IMG/VR virus record: IMGVR_UViG_3300045738_000450
Location: 1-43,674 of that record
From: a virus
DNA: 43,674 nucleotides
Reading direction: 5' to 3' (one strand)
Made by a program: the position numbers and the translations under genes. Numbering within the stretch: position 1 is the first letter of the stretch; the number at the start of each line of letters is the position of its first letter. The notes below the pieces were generated by a model, which was not told where the DNA came from, ran no database searches, and was given only the letters and a program-made list of their open reading frames with translations. Positions 9,401-18,282 of the stretch are shown in pieces.

Positions 9401-12400
9401 CAAGATGTTCACTAGTGTCAGCAGCAGCGTCTACCAAGGTAAACAGGTGGTCTAAGTCAAAAGACGCCTTAGTGTATGTTGTATTAGTATCCGTAGAAGC
9501 AATTGTTCCTCCTGCGGAGATAGTTACATTAGTACCAGCAGTTAAAGCGGCCACTACATTAGTAGAGTCGGTTACATCAGCAAGTGCTTCAATGGCATTT
9601 AATTTAGAATGGTCATCATTAGTAAAATCATTAGTTGTTAAACCACCATCACCTACCGAATAAGTTGTGTCAGTAGCTGTAACGGTTAAAGTATCGCCAG
9701 CCATAGCAGTAGTGACATTAGTCCCACCAGCTATCGTAAGGGTATCTCCCGGAGTTATTCCTGTAGAGCCGCTATCTCCATCTACTGTTGTATCTGCAAC
9801 AACGAAATCTATATCATGCGTGCTGTCTTGATAAGTAACAGTAATACCAGTTTCTGTACCACCCAGCATTCCACCCACGAAGTCTTCTACTTGTTCTTCA
9901 GTAAGAGTGGCGGATATGTATCCAGCGCTTCCATGATCGCCCCACCCGTAGGCTGTGTCCCACTGGCCGACCTTGGCATCAGTAATGGTGTAAGTACCCA
10001 TGTCAATGATTTGGCTGTTGGCGTCAAGGGTGCCACCTAGCTGAGGGGTTGTATCCTCAACGACGTTAGACATACTACCCCCACCAGCGGCCTCAACCCA
10101 AGTAAAGCCCGGCCCACCAGCAGTATAAGATAAGAGGTAGTTGTCAGTGGGGCCATTGGTTACGTTTAAATGAGCTTCATCAATCGACCCATCTACATAA
10201 TTATCTGAATCTATCTTCTCGTCTGCTATGGTAGCAGTTAAGGTGGCGTTTCCAAGGGTACTAAGCGTGCAGTTGCCTGTTAAGTCTCCACCTAAAGTTA
10301 TTACTGGGGATTTGTTGACCGTGACGGCAGAAGCTATGTCGCCAGTGTCGATATTAGCATTGGTCATTGCTTGACTGTTGCAATCCATAGCTCCAGCAAG
10401 CTGGCTAATTGTTACTGAGCCAATTGTTCCGCCAGTGACTTGATCTCCACTGATTGCGTCCGCGCTGACTTGAGCAACTATCTCGTCAGCCGTTATCGAC
10501 TTACCCAAGAAAACTCCAGATCCCGCTATCGTAACGCCACTTGACGCCAGCTTAGTTATTGGTATCTGAGCAGAGTCTATAACAAAGTTGTCGTAATCCA
10601 GATAATAGGAACCTTGTTGTCCATCTAGTTTGTCCGCATCAAGACTAGTGCCAGCCCCGTCTACAGTTAGCAGCTTTGAAAGAACGTCGGCGGCTGTGTA
10701 GGACGAACTGGCAAGTTTAGCGTCAAGCTGTGTCTGTATGTTGGAACTGACGTTGTTCAGCCATCCAAACTCCGTGTTGCTAATGGTGCCGTCATGTACA
10801 AGGTTGGCATTGAGCCTGTTGGACGAATCAATGGTATCATGTTTAGCAGCTATCATGTCTCCAAGGGTGCCTGATATAGCATACCCCGAAGCGGCTGCTT
10901 CTAGGCGGACTGCCGCTGTTAAGTCTACGTTTGCGCTTCCGTTAAACCCGTGATCTGTGCTTCCTACCGTAAAGTTTCTAGAAGTGGTTAGGGTTGCAGC
11001 GCTACCAGTGGTGCTTTGGTTTAGAGTACCAATAGAAACATTAATTTCTGTATCTGGAGTTTCCGCCACGCTAAACTGAGATGAGAAATCTAAAGTAACT
11101 ATATCCGCACCGCCAACCTGAGAACCATTAGCCTTAACGGTGGTCATGCTACCTCCGCCACCCCCGGACGCTTGGTATATTAAGCCGTGCGGAGATCCTG
11201 AAACAACGTATAGGTCGTTAGCTAAGGCTCCCGACGCCGTTGTCAGGTCTGTAGACGAGGCCTTTGTGGCAATTGAGTTAGTCACAGTCGTGGAGAAGGC
11301 CTCGTCGTCTCCGAGGGCTTCTGCTAATTCATTAAGCGTGTCTAGCGCACTAGGGGCTGAGGCAATAAGATTAGTTACTTCAGTCCTAACGAAAGACGTT
11401 GTGGCTAACTGTGTAGTGTTTGTTAAGGCCGCAGCCGTTGGGGCCGCTGGAGTACCCGTAAAGGTCGGGCTGGCAATATTAGACTTAAGTGCTATCATGT
11501 CGGACAGCGTTCCCGACTGGGTAATCATCAGTCCACCAACGCCAGATACTGCGTGCAGGTCGGACGCCAGTGCCCCAGAAGCGGTAGCGATATCAGTTGC
11601 GTTGGTTGTTATGTCTCCCCTCAACGCTCCCGATGCGGTGACTAGATCGGTGGAGTTAGTTGTAATGTCTGCCCTTAATGCGCCAGAAGCTATTGCTATA
11701 TTGGGAGCAGAAAAGACGGTTCCATCAAGACTAACGCCGTTACTAGCTGTGTACGTTGTGTCCGTAGACGTTATGGTTAATATGCCATACGTGTTATCAT
11801 AGGAAGTTGAGACGTTTGTCCCACCGGCAAATTTGATCGTTCTTCCGTCGTAAACAATGAAGGGCCCAGAGGAATCATCATTAAGCTTCCAAGATGTGAA
11901 GGCTCCTCCTGAAGCACTTGTTAGGCCAATTACGTGGCCGTTGGAATCTAATGTCAAATCTTGTATAAATGTGTAATCTGAGTTGTCTGCGCTGTCTCCC
12001 GCTGAGATTGTGGGGTGTACGACTATATATCCAGCGTCGTTAGTTAGCAAGCTAACATTATCTCCAGCCGACAAGGTTGACGCAGTTGTCTGCGTGGTTC
12101 CGTCTGGAAACTGGAACGAGGTGCCGCTAATTGAACCTACGTTGCTGACCTTTGCTACTATTGTTTCAGCGCTGTCTTGCCACTGTTGCAGGTTAGCGGA
12201 CTGTGCTGCTGCGCCCCTAACAGTCAACGTTGGGGTGGAGGCTTTCCCGTCTTTGAAGATTGAGCCATCAGACTTATCTACATTAAACACGGTGGCGGAT
12301 TCATGCTGAACCCAAAACCCGTTATTTGTGTTTATGTACATGGCGTTGTTGGCGTCGGCAAAAGCTCCGGCAGACCCATTTTCACCAAAGACGTAACCAT

Positions 12401-12968
12401 AAGAAGGAGCCGCCGTGGTAGAGGCGGGTGAGTCCTTAACACCAAGCCTCCACTGTGGGCTGATTTCATCCTCAAGGTGGAGAGCTACCGTTCTGTCGTT
12501 TGTGTTATCCACATAGTAATGGAAGAATACTCCAGCGTTGTTCCTCCGCATCGTAGCGGGCGCTGCGCCATCGGTTGCCGAGGTTGCCTGAATGGTTCCA
12601 TCAGGAAAAGCCACTCCGGCGTAGGAGGCGGGTATGCCGCTGGCATAGCCTTCTGGAGTTATGAAGACAGCTTTTGATCCGGGCTGAGTAACAAATACGG
12701 TAGATACTCCAGTCAGCGTTATCTTAGAGCCGCTATTGCTGCTACTCAAAACCGTATCTCTGCTCAGGGTGTTGTCAGCAGAGGTGTAGGTTCCCACTCC
12801 TACTTCGTAGTTTCCATCAGAAGTCTCTATACCATAGAAGGTAGAGTTATTGTTTCCAATTGCCAGAGCAAAGGTGGTGAATCCGCCAAAGGTGCCGCCA
12901 AGAACAACGTCTGCTGTTCCTGTGGTTATGGTTGTTTCTTTTACTCTGTCTGATAATATAAACGCCAT
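6480..12968 (-). CDS. Giant repetitive tail fibre (2162 aa)
   Basis: The N-terminus (LSDRVKETTITTG) is shared with the fibre at the left edge. The body is Gly/Thr/Ser/Asp-rich beta repeats typical of phage fibres: repeated S-G-A-L units near residues 420-480, V-A-H-G-G-T-G-A-S motifs (two), D-N-D-T-S-L-M-T-S-A-A-I (two), and S-P-T-F-T-G-T (two). A block of about 100 residues is duplicated at roughly 1160-1265 and 1770-1875 (F-D-L-D-H-L-F-T-L-V ... A-R-T-N-L). The C-terminal 200 residues are less repetitive (RFIVRFVQVIGATDGYSISW) and may be the tip domain. It is probably a trimeric receptor-binding fibre. No protease or lyase motif was seen. Confidence 0.85.
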   Translation of the reverse strand: MAFILSDRVKETTITTGTADVVLGGTFGGFTTFALAIGNNNSTFYGIETSDGNYEVGVGTYTSADNTLSRDTVLSSSNSGSKITLTGVSTVFVTQPGSKAVFITPEGYASGIPASYAGVAFPDGTIQATSATDGAAPATMRRNNAGVFFHYYVDNTNDRTVALHLEDEISPQWRLGVKDSPASTTAAPSYGYVFGENGSAGAFADANNAMYINTNNGFWVQHESATVFNVDKSDGSIFKDGKASTPTLTVRGAAAQSANLQQWQDSAETIVAKVSNVGSISGTSFQFPDGTTQTTASTLSAGDNVSLLTNDAGYIVVHPTISAGDSADNSDYTFIQDLTLDSNGHVIGLTSASGGAFTSWKLNDDSSGPFIVYDGRTIKFAGGTNVSTSYDNTYGILTITSTDTTYTASNGVSLDGTVFSAPNIAIASGALRADITTNSTDLVTASGALRGDITTNATDIATASGALASDLHAVSGVGGLMITQSGTLSDMIALKSNIASPTFTGTPAAPTAAALTNTTQLATTSFVRTEVTNLIASAPSALDTLNELAEALGDDEAFSTTVTNSIATKASSTDLTTASGALANDLYVVSGSPHGLIYQASGGGGGSMTTVKANGSQVGGADIVTLDFSSQFSVAETPDTEINVSIGTLNQSTTGSAATLTTSRNFTVGSTDHGFNGSANVDLTAAVRLEAAASGYAISGTLGDMIAAKHDTIDSSNRLNANLVHDGTISNTEFGWLNNVSSNIQTQLDAKLASSSYTAADVLSKLLTVDGAGTSLDADKLDGQQGSYYLDYDNFVIDSAQIPITKLASSGVTIAGSGVFLGKSITADEIVAQVSADAISGDQVTGGTIGSVTISQLAGAMDCNSQAMTNANIDTGDIASAVTVNKSPVITLGGDLTGNCTLSTLGNATLTATIADEKIDSDNYVDGSIDEAHLNVTNGPTDNYLLSYTAGGPGFTWVEAAGGGSMSNVVEDTTPQLGGTLDANSQIIDMGTYTITDAKVGQWDTAYGWGDHGSAGYISATLTEEQVEDFVGGMLGGTETGITVTYQDSTHDIDFVVADTTVDGDSGSTGITPGDTLTIAGGTNVTTAMAGDTLTVTATDTTYSVGDGGLTTNDFTNDDHSKLNAIEALADVTDSTNVVAALTAGTNVTISAGGTIASTDTNTTYTKASFDLDHLFTLVDAAADTSEHLGTFTGSTISDSVTIKAALQALETAVETKGVTAGSSSIVTVGTIATGIWEATDVAVAHGGTGASTAANARTNLGITYANIGTVDISSNTNLAAGTGITLTGDTLSTTDGDIVHDSLSGFVENEHLDWTASVGTIHAGNYTDTVYTLPSASVTVVGGVELATTGETTTGTDTARAVTPAGVQAAIDALIGGAPGALDTLNELAAAINDDASYAGTITTALGTKAPIASPTFTGTVAIPNVANLETAVVANTAKVTNATHTGDVTGSTALTIATDAVDIAMLSATGTASSSTFLRGDNSWVTPTDTNTMGSGFTVSATTDTTATTITQGDDLFFAAGTGITCATTADGTVTISSTVTDTNTTYTGGTNLTLSGTTFNVDDAFLKNDASDTTTGTITAGGFTTTGTWTFDESTSSTVGITTVQKAASSFSDNDTSLMTSAAIADKIEAYSYSTTAGTVTSVATAGTVNGITLTGGAITSTGTITLGGTLANITFSQLHADAIQTSGESFTDNDTSLMTSAAIDDRINTAVASEDTLVELNDTNISSPAAGHLIIYDNTASVWDNATLTAGSNISITNGDGAITIAATDTTYAKADFDLDHLFTLVGAAADTSEHLGTFTGSTISDNQTIKASIQALETAVETKGVIAGSSSILTVGTIGTGTWAATDVAVAHGGTGASSAGDARTNLELGSAATRAAEDTLTDGANLPDGAAIKAYGDTNWAGGAGDITSVVAGAGLTDGGTTGDVTLNIGEGTGIDVAADAISVDVSDFMTNGANNYVLTATGTDAMNAEANFTFDGSAATIIGTLTVGVNGTGHDVKFFGDTTGSYLLWDEDEDRLHLVGGAYVNQPVPATGTTTEDATVTLDLSLGNYFNVLLGADVSAVEFTNATIGQRFIVRFVQVIGATDGYSISWSTVRIDGSTAAELKWAGSVTPTMTGIDDQTHRGHKDVYGFLCTATGGSANDTKFDGFIIGQDIPD

Positions 12969-12980
12969 CAGTATACCCCG

Positions 12981-15900
12981 TTAAAAGACCATAATTTGGC
13001 CGTCTATGTGTAGGTTGCCAGTCTGATCCATATATGCGACAACGTTACCATCGGAGTCTTTCCACTCCTGTATTCTTTCTGTGGTGGTGGCGGGCTTTAG
13101 TTCGAGGGTGGCAGTCGGAGTTGTTGCGTAGGAGCCTATAACAACCCTCTTGTTTGCTGTGTCACCCCTGATGGTGTCACCAATGTTGATTTGATCAGAG
13201 GACGATTCTATGCTTTTTTCGTTACTAAACCTTATGGCCCCTTGTAGTCGCAAATCTCCCTTGAGTTCTGCATATGGAACCTCGGGCGACGGCGAGAAGA
13301 AGGTGGGAGTAGATGATATCGGGGCAACATGATGCCTGAGTGACAGCAAGGTATTGTCTATACCGTCCGATCCCTCGAAGATGAACGCAATTCCCCCGTC
13401 TGGATATGCGGACAGTGGATCGTGGTGTTTTATTTCACTGCCAACTCTGTCTGTGCCAAAGAAGTTAAGGTTATGATCAAAAGACAGGTCTGCAACGTCA
13501 TCGAGTGCTGATATTATAAATTTTGATTCGTTGACTTTGAAGTACATGTCACCCACGTCCGGCCCAATCTTACCTTCAAGCAGTACGTTATTCTTTCCGT
13601 GGCCCAACAGGAAGTTATAGTCTGTTGTCATATTGAAGGCAATGTCGTCAAAGCCAATTACAATATTATTACTAATATTAGGGTCTATGCTGGCCTCTCC
13701 TGCGCCATACCCTAAGAATATGTTTTTACTGCCTCCCACTATAGCCCGACCCGCCTTAGAACCAACGAGAGTGTTGTACAACCCAGCCGTGATAACTTCA
13801 CCGGCGAGTGCGCCAATGGCGGTATTGTAGTCTCCGCCATTTAGGGACTTAAGGGTTTTCCAGCCATAGGCTGTGTTGAAGTCTTCGGTATCATAAGGTC
13901 TGGTGGCTCCAGCGCCCTTACCAACCACCGTATTCCCTAGGTCATCCGTATAGACAGACCTAGTTTCCAATGGATTACTTGGGTTTAGAACTAGGTTTGT
14001 TTGATTGCCACAATCATCTTGGAAAATGAGCTTCTGACATTCGCCGGGAGCGTCGGAGGCAGTTACAAAGACCTTTCCAAAAGAGGCGAGGTTTGAAGCA
14101 GCTCTACCCTGATCAAATTCAGACATGGACATGTCGCCATTAATTGCGAGCTTGGCGTTTGGAGCCGCAAGGTCAATACCCACCTGCCGTAATGGATCAA
14201 TAGAGATAGCAACGGTTTTAGTGCCCTCTTTATAAAGGCTGATATTTCCAGCGTCGTTTTCATACTCTAATTCTAACCCATCTGCGTTTTCTATGTAGTT
14301 TGAACCAGACAATAACTGCAATCGAGAATAAGTACCGCCTCCACCAGTCACTCTGGCCACGGCGTTTCCTGTAGATTGGATATTAAATATGGTATTTGGC
14401 AGTGGATTGGTTGTCATGTTGGTTATACCAACTAGACCAGCACCCTTATAGTCACGCATAACTGTAAATGCGTTTACGGGATCAGTCATGTCGTCATAAA
14501 CAGATATGTCAAGCCTGTCTGTTTTTTGATTGTGGCTGTCTACTACGTCTAACTTATCTTTGTAGTTAATATCAAAGCCATAGAAGTGTTCTTTATCATC
14601 GGTCTTCTTCTTATTAGAAGTTCTTGAGATAAGCCTTTGTCCGACAGTCACTCCCGACATAAGGGCAGAATAACTTACGGTGTAATCTGTCCCTGAGCTT
14701 AGGAAGTTAACATCTGAGATGTTATGAATTTTACCCTCTGGAGAAAGTGGGTTTGGCTTTATAAATTCTTCTCGTGTTAGATATGTGGTGTTGTCCTCTC
14801 CGAAGAACTCCACCGTTGTTACGTCTGGCGAACCCTGCTGTGTAGTTGTTACAGAGGCACCAATAGCAGCGGTGCCGGAATAATTAAGAACACCAAACTC
14901 CGTGAGGAGCATGTATACTTCGCCATTGATCTCAATAACTGGAGTAATATCATCCCTTGATCTGACCTTCCCGTTGTAGGGGCGCTGGCCGGGGAGCAGG
15001 CCTCCGTAATCGGCCTGTGAGGATGGCATGCGGGTAATCTCTTGGAGATGGTATGTCCCCGGATCAGGGGATGCAGATGTATAAACGGTTGCGTCGAGAT
15101 ATTCAAATATTAATCCCGTAATAGCCAAACAGTCTCTTCGTTGGTCGTCGGGCCACAGCTCCCCGTGATCATCTTCTCGCCTATATGGATCGTAGGCAGA
15201 GCCAGCGGGGGCGTCATCCCCCTTTAGATATCTATATGGGGCAGAGGTTACAACAACTTTGTCTGCGCCAATTTTATCATCAAACTTGTCTTGAACTTCA
15301 GCGGCGGTATCGCTACTGTTGAAATATACCGTAAACAAGTGCTGTTGTCCCCCCGTGTACTGGGAGTAGTACATCTGAACTCCGGGCTTGTAACCTCCAG
15401 CACACACTGGGGCTGGCCAAGATACAGCCGAACACCCTTTGGGATATAAGGCGAAGAACCCGGCCGGTTCATGAATGTTAAGCTCATGAACTGAGGAGCT
15501 TGAGGTGAGATCACGGATGGGATTTGTTGAACTAAAATGCCCCAATTGAACCTCATAGAGCGAAAATGACCATCCGCCGAGATCAGTAAGTTTTCGGGTG
15601 GGGTCGGTGGCCTCTGCGCCCGGCTCGCCGGTGATGAGCGTGTTGTTGCCATTGGGTACATAACAAAGGAAGTCTGGAATAGCCCTATCTGGATCTAGAT
15701 CCCCGTTGGCCTTCCTTCCGTTTTGAACAGCATAGGTGATCGCGGCGGCAACCTCGGCTAGAGTCATCGTAGACTGTAGGCTTGCGGTTCTTACGACGCC
15801 ACCACCGGCAGGTGTGTCTGTTGTAAATTCAAAGTAAAAATCCCCGACGTGCGTGCCGTGTTTAACGCGGAGTCTAGTATGGGTAGTTTCCGATTTATAA

Positions 15901-17684
15901 TTGTGTGCGACTGCGCAGCCAGCGCCAGTCATGTTCACTGCGCCACCAGTCATCTTAACCAAAAACTTCTGACCATCACTGCTCCCTGAACCGCCGGAAG
16001 TTAAATTGTCAGGATTAATTACTAATTGATTTACATTAACGCCAGCGTATCCAGTGCCCGTAAATTCTACGATCCAGCCAACGCCGCCTGTAACACTTGC
16101 GTCTGTGACAGTAATGGAGTCAGATGACATAGGAGTAACTGCCGAAGTGATAGCCAAACTAACTGCGGCGGCTGTAGCGTTCCAAATAATAGCTTCGGTT
16201 GTATATGTGCTTAAATTAGGGTCTGCAAACGAAAGCGTGAATGTTCCACCGTTGGCATAATGTTTAATTAATTGTTTTTCATTTCTAGTTGTGATTCCGC
16301 CCGTAATAACCACCTCATTATCTGGCCTAAGGAAGAATCCAAAGCATCCGCTTTCTGCCAGCAGCGACACTGTTTCTCTACCGATAACCCTGTCTGTCTG
16401 TAGATGGTTTCCAGATGCAATATTTATGCTGATATTGCTATTCCAAGTTGAGGAGGAGTATACGTTTATGTCCTCCAAGCATTCCGTCTGAACAACTCCA
16501 GATGGAATAAACGTCCAGTTGTAAGTCCTCAGATAATCGTTATCACCGTAAGGGTCATCCCCACTGGCAGTAATGACAAGGCCCGCTCCTTCAAGGCTGG
16601 CGTCGTCTAGATATCCGCATGGATTTTCTTCGCCAACACAAATTCCAGAAGTTGCCAAGTACAGTGTTTTGCATTCATACAGACATTCGGTTATGTGGTT
16701 GAACGTTGTGGCTTCTATGGTGTCCACAAATAAATCTTTAAAGTATCCGTTTTTCCAGTAAAGCTTAAGAGCGCCCAAGTCGTATCTTCTATCACTTAGC
16801 GGAACTACGTGGCCAGCGACGGTGACAAGACCATGCAGTCCAGACGGGGACGGTGTGCCTAGACCCAGCTTGCCTCCCGATATATATATTTGGTCGTCTA
16901 TGCTGAACTGGTCTTGGTTGGAATAAATTCCGTCCTCAACAAAGGCCGACTTCCAAGGGTATCGGGCGTGACCAAGATCAAAGGAGCCAGAGATGCTCGG
17001 GGAGACAGTGCCAGCAACTTGAAGGTTTCCATAGTCATGAAAAGTCTTTACACCAATGCCCAACCTAAGATTGTCAAGCTCGCCGTACATAAGGGGCGTC
17101 GGGCCAACGCCTTCCTCTATGTCGCAGGTGTCTAGAGATGTAGTATCGTGACTGCCAAGATAAAACTTGTTGCTGTAGGCGCTACTCGTTCCGCTTCCAT
17201 GATAATAGCCAGCACCGTGACCTATGGCTATATTGTAGTTTCCAAACTTGTTGCTTTGTAGAGAATTATTGCCTATTGCGACGTTCGAGTGACCAAAAAC
17301 GTTTCCGCCAAGGGAGGTATAGCCAACTGCCGTATTTCCACTACCCCAAACCGAACAAGAAAGGGAATAAGAGCCAACAGCAGTGTTTCTTTGCCCATTA
17401 TAATTATTTTGGAGAGCGTGATAGCCAAACGCAGAGTTATCTACGCTAACATATCCGGCCAGAGAGAGTTTGCCTAGGGCTCCATCCCCGCCTAATGTAG
17501 TCCTAGTAGGGGGAGTTGAGAAGTTGGCGGTTGCTATAGTCGTGTTGTTGAGTAACACATGTGCAGAATCAATCATATCAAGCAGATTATGCCTGACATC
17601 ATAAGGGGAGATAAGCATAGACGAATTGTCTACTATCTCACGCTTAATATTCTCTACAATGGTAGACTTGTCAAAAATCGCCAT
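12981..17684 (-). CDS. Large appendage/fibre protein with YadA-head-like repeats (1567 aa)
   Basis: The N-terminus (I-S-P-Y-D-V-R-H-N-L-L-D-M-I-D-S) is shared with the 322-aa protein at 1413-2381. Residues about 75-160 hold a run of N-T-A-V-G / N-V-A-I-G repeats (GNTAVGYTSLGGNVFGHS), the left-handed beta-roll pattern of YadA-like adhesin heads; a second run is at about 1250-1345 (NTAIGALAG, NTLVGSKAG). Two fibre repeats of the Y-D-L-G ... W-K-x-x-F/Y-x-D type lie near 225-330. The C-terminus ends in NVVAYMDQTGNLHIDG, a common fibre ending. The gene sits 12 bp upstream of the 2162-aa fibre. Function: adhesin-like virion appendage, inferred. Confidence 0.8.
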   Translation of the reverse strand: MAIFDKSTIVENIKREIVDNSSMLISPYDVRHNLLDMIDSAHVLLNNTTIATANFSTPPTRTTLGGDGALGKLSLAGYVSVDNSAFGYHALQNNYNGQRNTAVGSYSLSCSVWGSGNTAVGYTSLGGNVFGHSNVAIGNNSLQSNKFGNYNIAIGHGAGYYHGSGTSSAYSNKFYLGSHDTTSLDTCDIEEGVGPTPLMYGELDNLRLGIGVKTFHDYGNLQVAGTVSPSISGSFDLGHARYPWKSAFVEDGIYSNQDQFSIDDQIYISGGKLGLGTPSPSGLHGLVTVAGHVVPLSDRRYDLGALKLYWKNGYFKDLFVDTIEATTFNHITECLYECKTLYLATSGICVGEENPCGYLDDASLEGAGLVITASGDDPYGDNDYLRTYNWTFIPSGVVQTECLEDINVYSSSTWNSNISINIASGNHLQTDRVIGRETVSLLAESGCFGFFLRPDNEVVITGGITTRNEKQLIKHYANGGTFTLSFADPNLSTYTTEAIIWNATAAAVSLAITSAVTPMSSDSITVTDASVTGGVGWIVEFTGTGYAGVNVNQLVINPDNLTSGGSGSSDGQKFLVKMTGGAVNMTGAGCAVAHNYKSETTHTRLRVKHGTHVGDFYFEFTTDTPAGGGVVRTASLQSTMTLAEVAAAITYAVQNGRKANGDLDPDRAIPDFLCYVPNGNNTLITGEPGAEATDPTRKLTDLGGWSFSLYEVQLGHFSSTNPIRDLTSSSSVHELNIHEPAGFFALYPKGCSAVSWPAPVCAGGYKPGVQMYYSQYTGGQQHLFTVYFNSSDTAAEVQDKFDDKIGADKVVVTSAPYRYLKGDDAPAGSAYDPYRREDDHGELWPDDQRRDCLAITGLIFEYLDATVYTSASPDPGTYHLQEITRMPSSQADYGGLLPGQRPYNGKVRSRDDITPVIEINGEVYMLLTEFGVLNYSGTAAIGASVTTTQQGSPDVTTVEFFGEDNTTYLTREEFIKPNPLSPEGKIHNISDVNFLSSGTDYTVSYSALMSGVTVGQRLISRTSNKKKTDDKEHFYGFDINYKDKLDVVDSHNQKTDRLDISVYDDMTDPVNAFTVMRDYKGAGLVGITNMTTNPLPNTIFNIQSTGNAVARVTGGGGTYSRLQLLSGSNYIENADGLELEYENDAGNISLYKEGTKTVAISIDPLRQVGIDLAAPNAKLAINGDMSMSEFDQGRAASNLASFGKVFVTASDAPGECQKLIFQDDCGNQTNLVLNPSNPLETRSVYTDDLGNTVVGKGAGATRPYDTEDFNTAYGWKTLKSLNGGDYNTAIGALAGEVITAGLYNTLVGSKAGRAIVGGSKNIFLGYGAGEASIDPNISNNIVIGFDDIAFNMTTDYNFLLGHGKNNVLLEGKIGPDVGDMYFKVNESKFIISALDDVADLSFDHNLNFFGTDRVGSEIKHHDPLSAYPDGGIAFIFEGSDGIDNTLLSLRHHVAPISSTPTFFSPSPEVPYAELKGDLRLQGAIRFSNEKSIESSSDQINIGDTIRGDTANKRVVIGSYATTPTATLELKPATTTERIQEWKDSDGNVVAYMDQTGNLHIDGQIMVF

Positions 17685-17694
17685 TTAGATTGCC

Positions 17695-18168
17695 CTACTT
17701 AAAGCTGATTTCTAATGTTTGATAGTCAAATTTGACATTATCTCCGGCATAAATAATTCTTGGATTGCTTAACGAGGCATGCATTAGCACGTTTCCGGGG
17801 GCTGAGGTGGGATGTGTGCTATGATGAGGGCTATCTACGATAGCAATGCCAGAAACCCATCCCCAATCATTTAACGCCGTTGGAAATACAATCTGACCAC
17901 TGTTTTTGATTACACCACTACCATACGCCCAATCCTCCGCTGTGTAGCTCCAAGTAGTCGTGCTTGGGGCTCCAAGGGTGACTCTCGTATAGCCGCTAAG
18001 GTCTATACCATCGCCGCTTGGCATCTCTAGCAGGGTTGTGCCGGTGTCTGAGTCTCTTGTCACACCGCTGGTTAGAGCGATGGAAATGTTTGAGGGAGCA
18101 GAAAAGTCTTGGCCTCTGAAAAGCCAATTTAAAATTCCAGACTCCAAATAATCTGATAAGGCAGCCAT
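17695..18168 (-). CDS. Tail-fibre-family beta protein (157 aa)
   Basis: Matches the layout of a small phage protein family often found by fibre genes. An N-terminal S-D-Y-L-E-S-G-I-L-N-W-L-F-R-G is followed by N-I-S-I-A-L-T-S, a central G-Y-T-R-V-T-L, then I-V-F-P-T-A and W-G-W-V-S-G-I-A-I-V-D, and a final G-D-N-V-K-F-D-Y-Q-T-L-E-I-S-F. It starts a new unit after the capsid terminator, with a late-promoter motif 40 bp upstream and AGGAGATAAAAATG at the start. Probably a virion appendage component. Confidence 0.7.
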   Translation of the reverse strand: MAALSDYLESGILNWLFRGQDFSAPSNISIALTSGVTRDSDTGTTLLEMPSGDGIDLSGYTRVTLGAPSTTTWSYTAEDWAYGSGVIKNSGQIVFPTALNDWGWVSGIAIVDSPHHSTHPTSAPGNVLMHASLSNPRIIYAGDNVKFDYQTLEISFK

Positions 18169-18207
18169 TTTTATCTCCTGTGAAAATCCTTACAAGAACG
18201 CTTCTAC

Positions 18208-18219
18208 ATTATTATACAC
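18208..18219 (-). promoter_or_regulatory. Candidate late promoter motif
   Basis: The minus strand reads GTGTATAATAAT, between the capsid terminator and the gene starting at 18168. It is nearly identical to motifs at 23485 and 30401. Confidence 0.55.
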
Positions 18220-18221
18220 TT

Positions 18222-18257
18222 AAAAAAATAGCCACCCCCAAGTAAATGAGGGTGGCT
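18222..18257 (-). terminator. Rho-independent terminator after major capsid gene
   Basis: On the minus strand an 8-bp stem AGCCACCC/GGGTGGCT (18250-18257 with 18230-18237) is followed by seven T. It lies 25 bp after the capsid stop codon, separating the head module from the appendage module. Confidence 0.9.
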
Positions 18258-18282
18258 TTGGTTGGAAAAGCTTGAAGGGATA

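Noticed and set aside
11140-11802. Long plus-strand frame (220 aa) within the giant fibre
   Set aside because: Runs opposite to a clear repetitive fibre gene; composition reflects the complementary Gly/Thr/Ser codons and there is no ribosome site.
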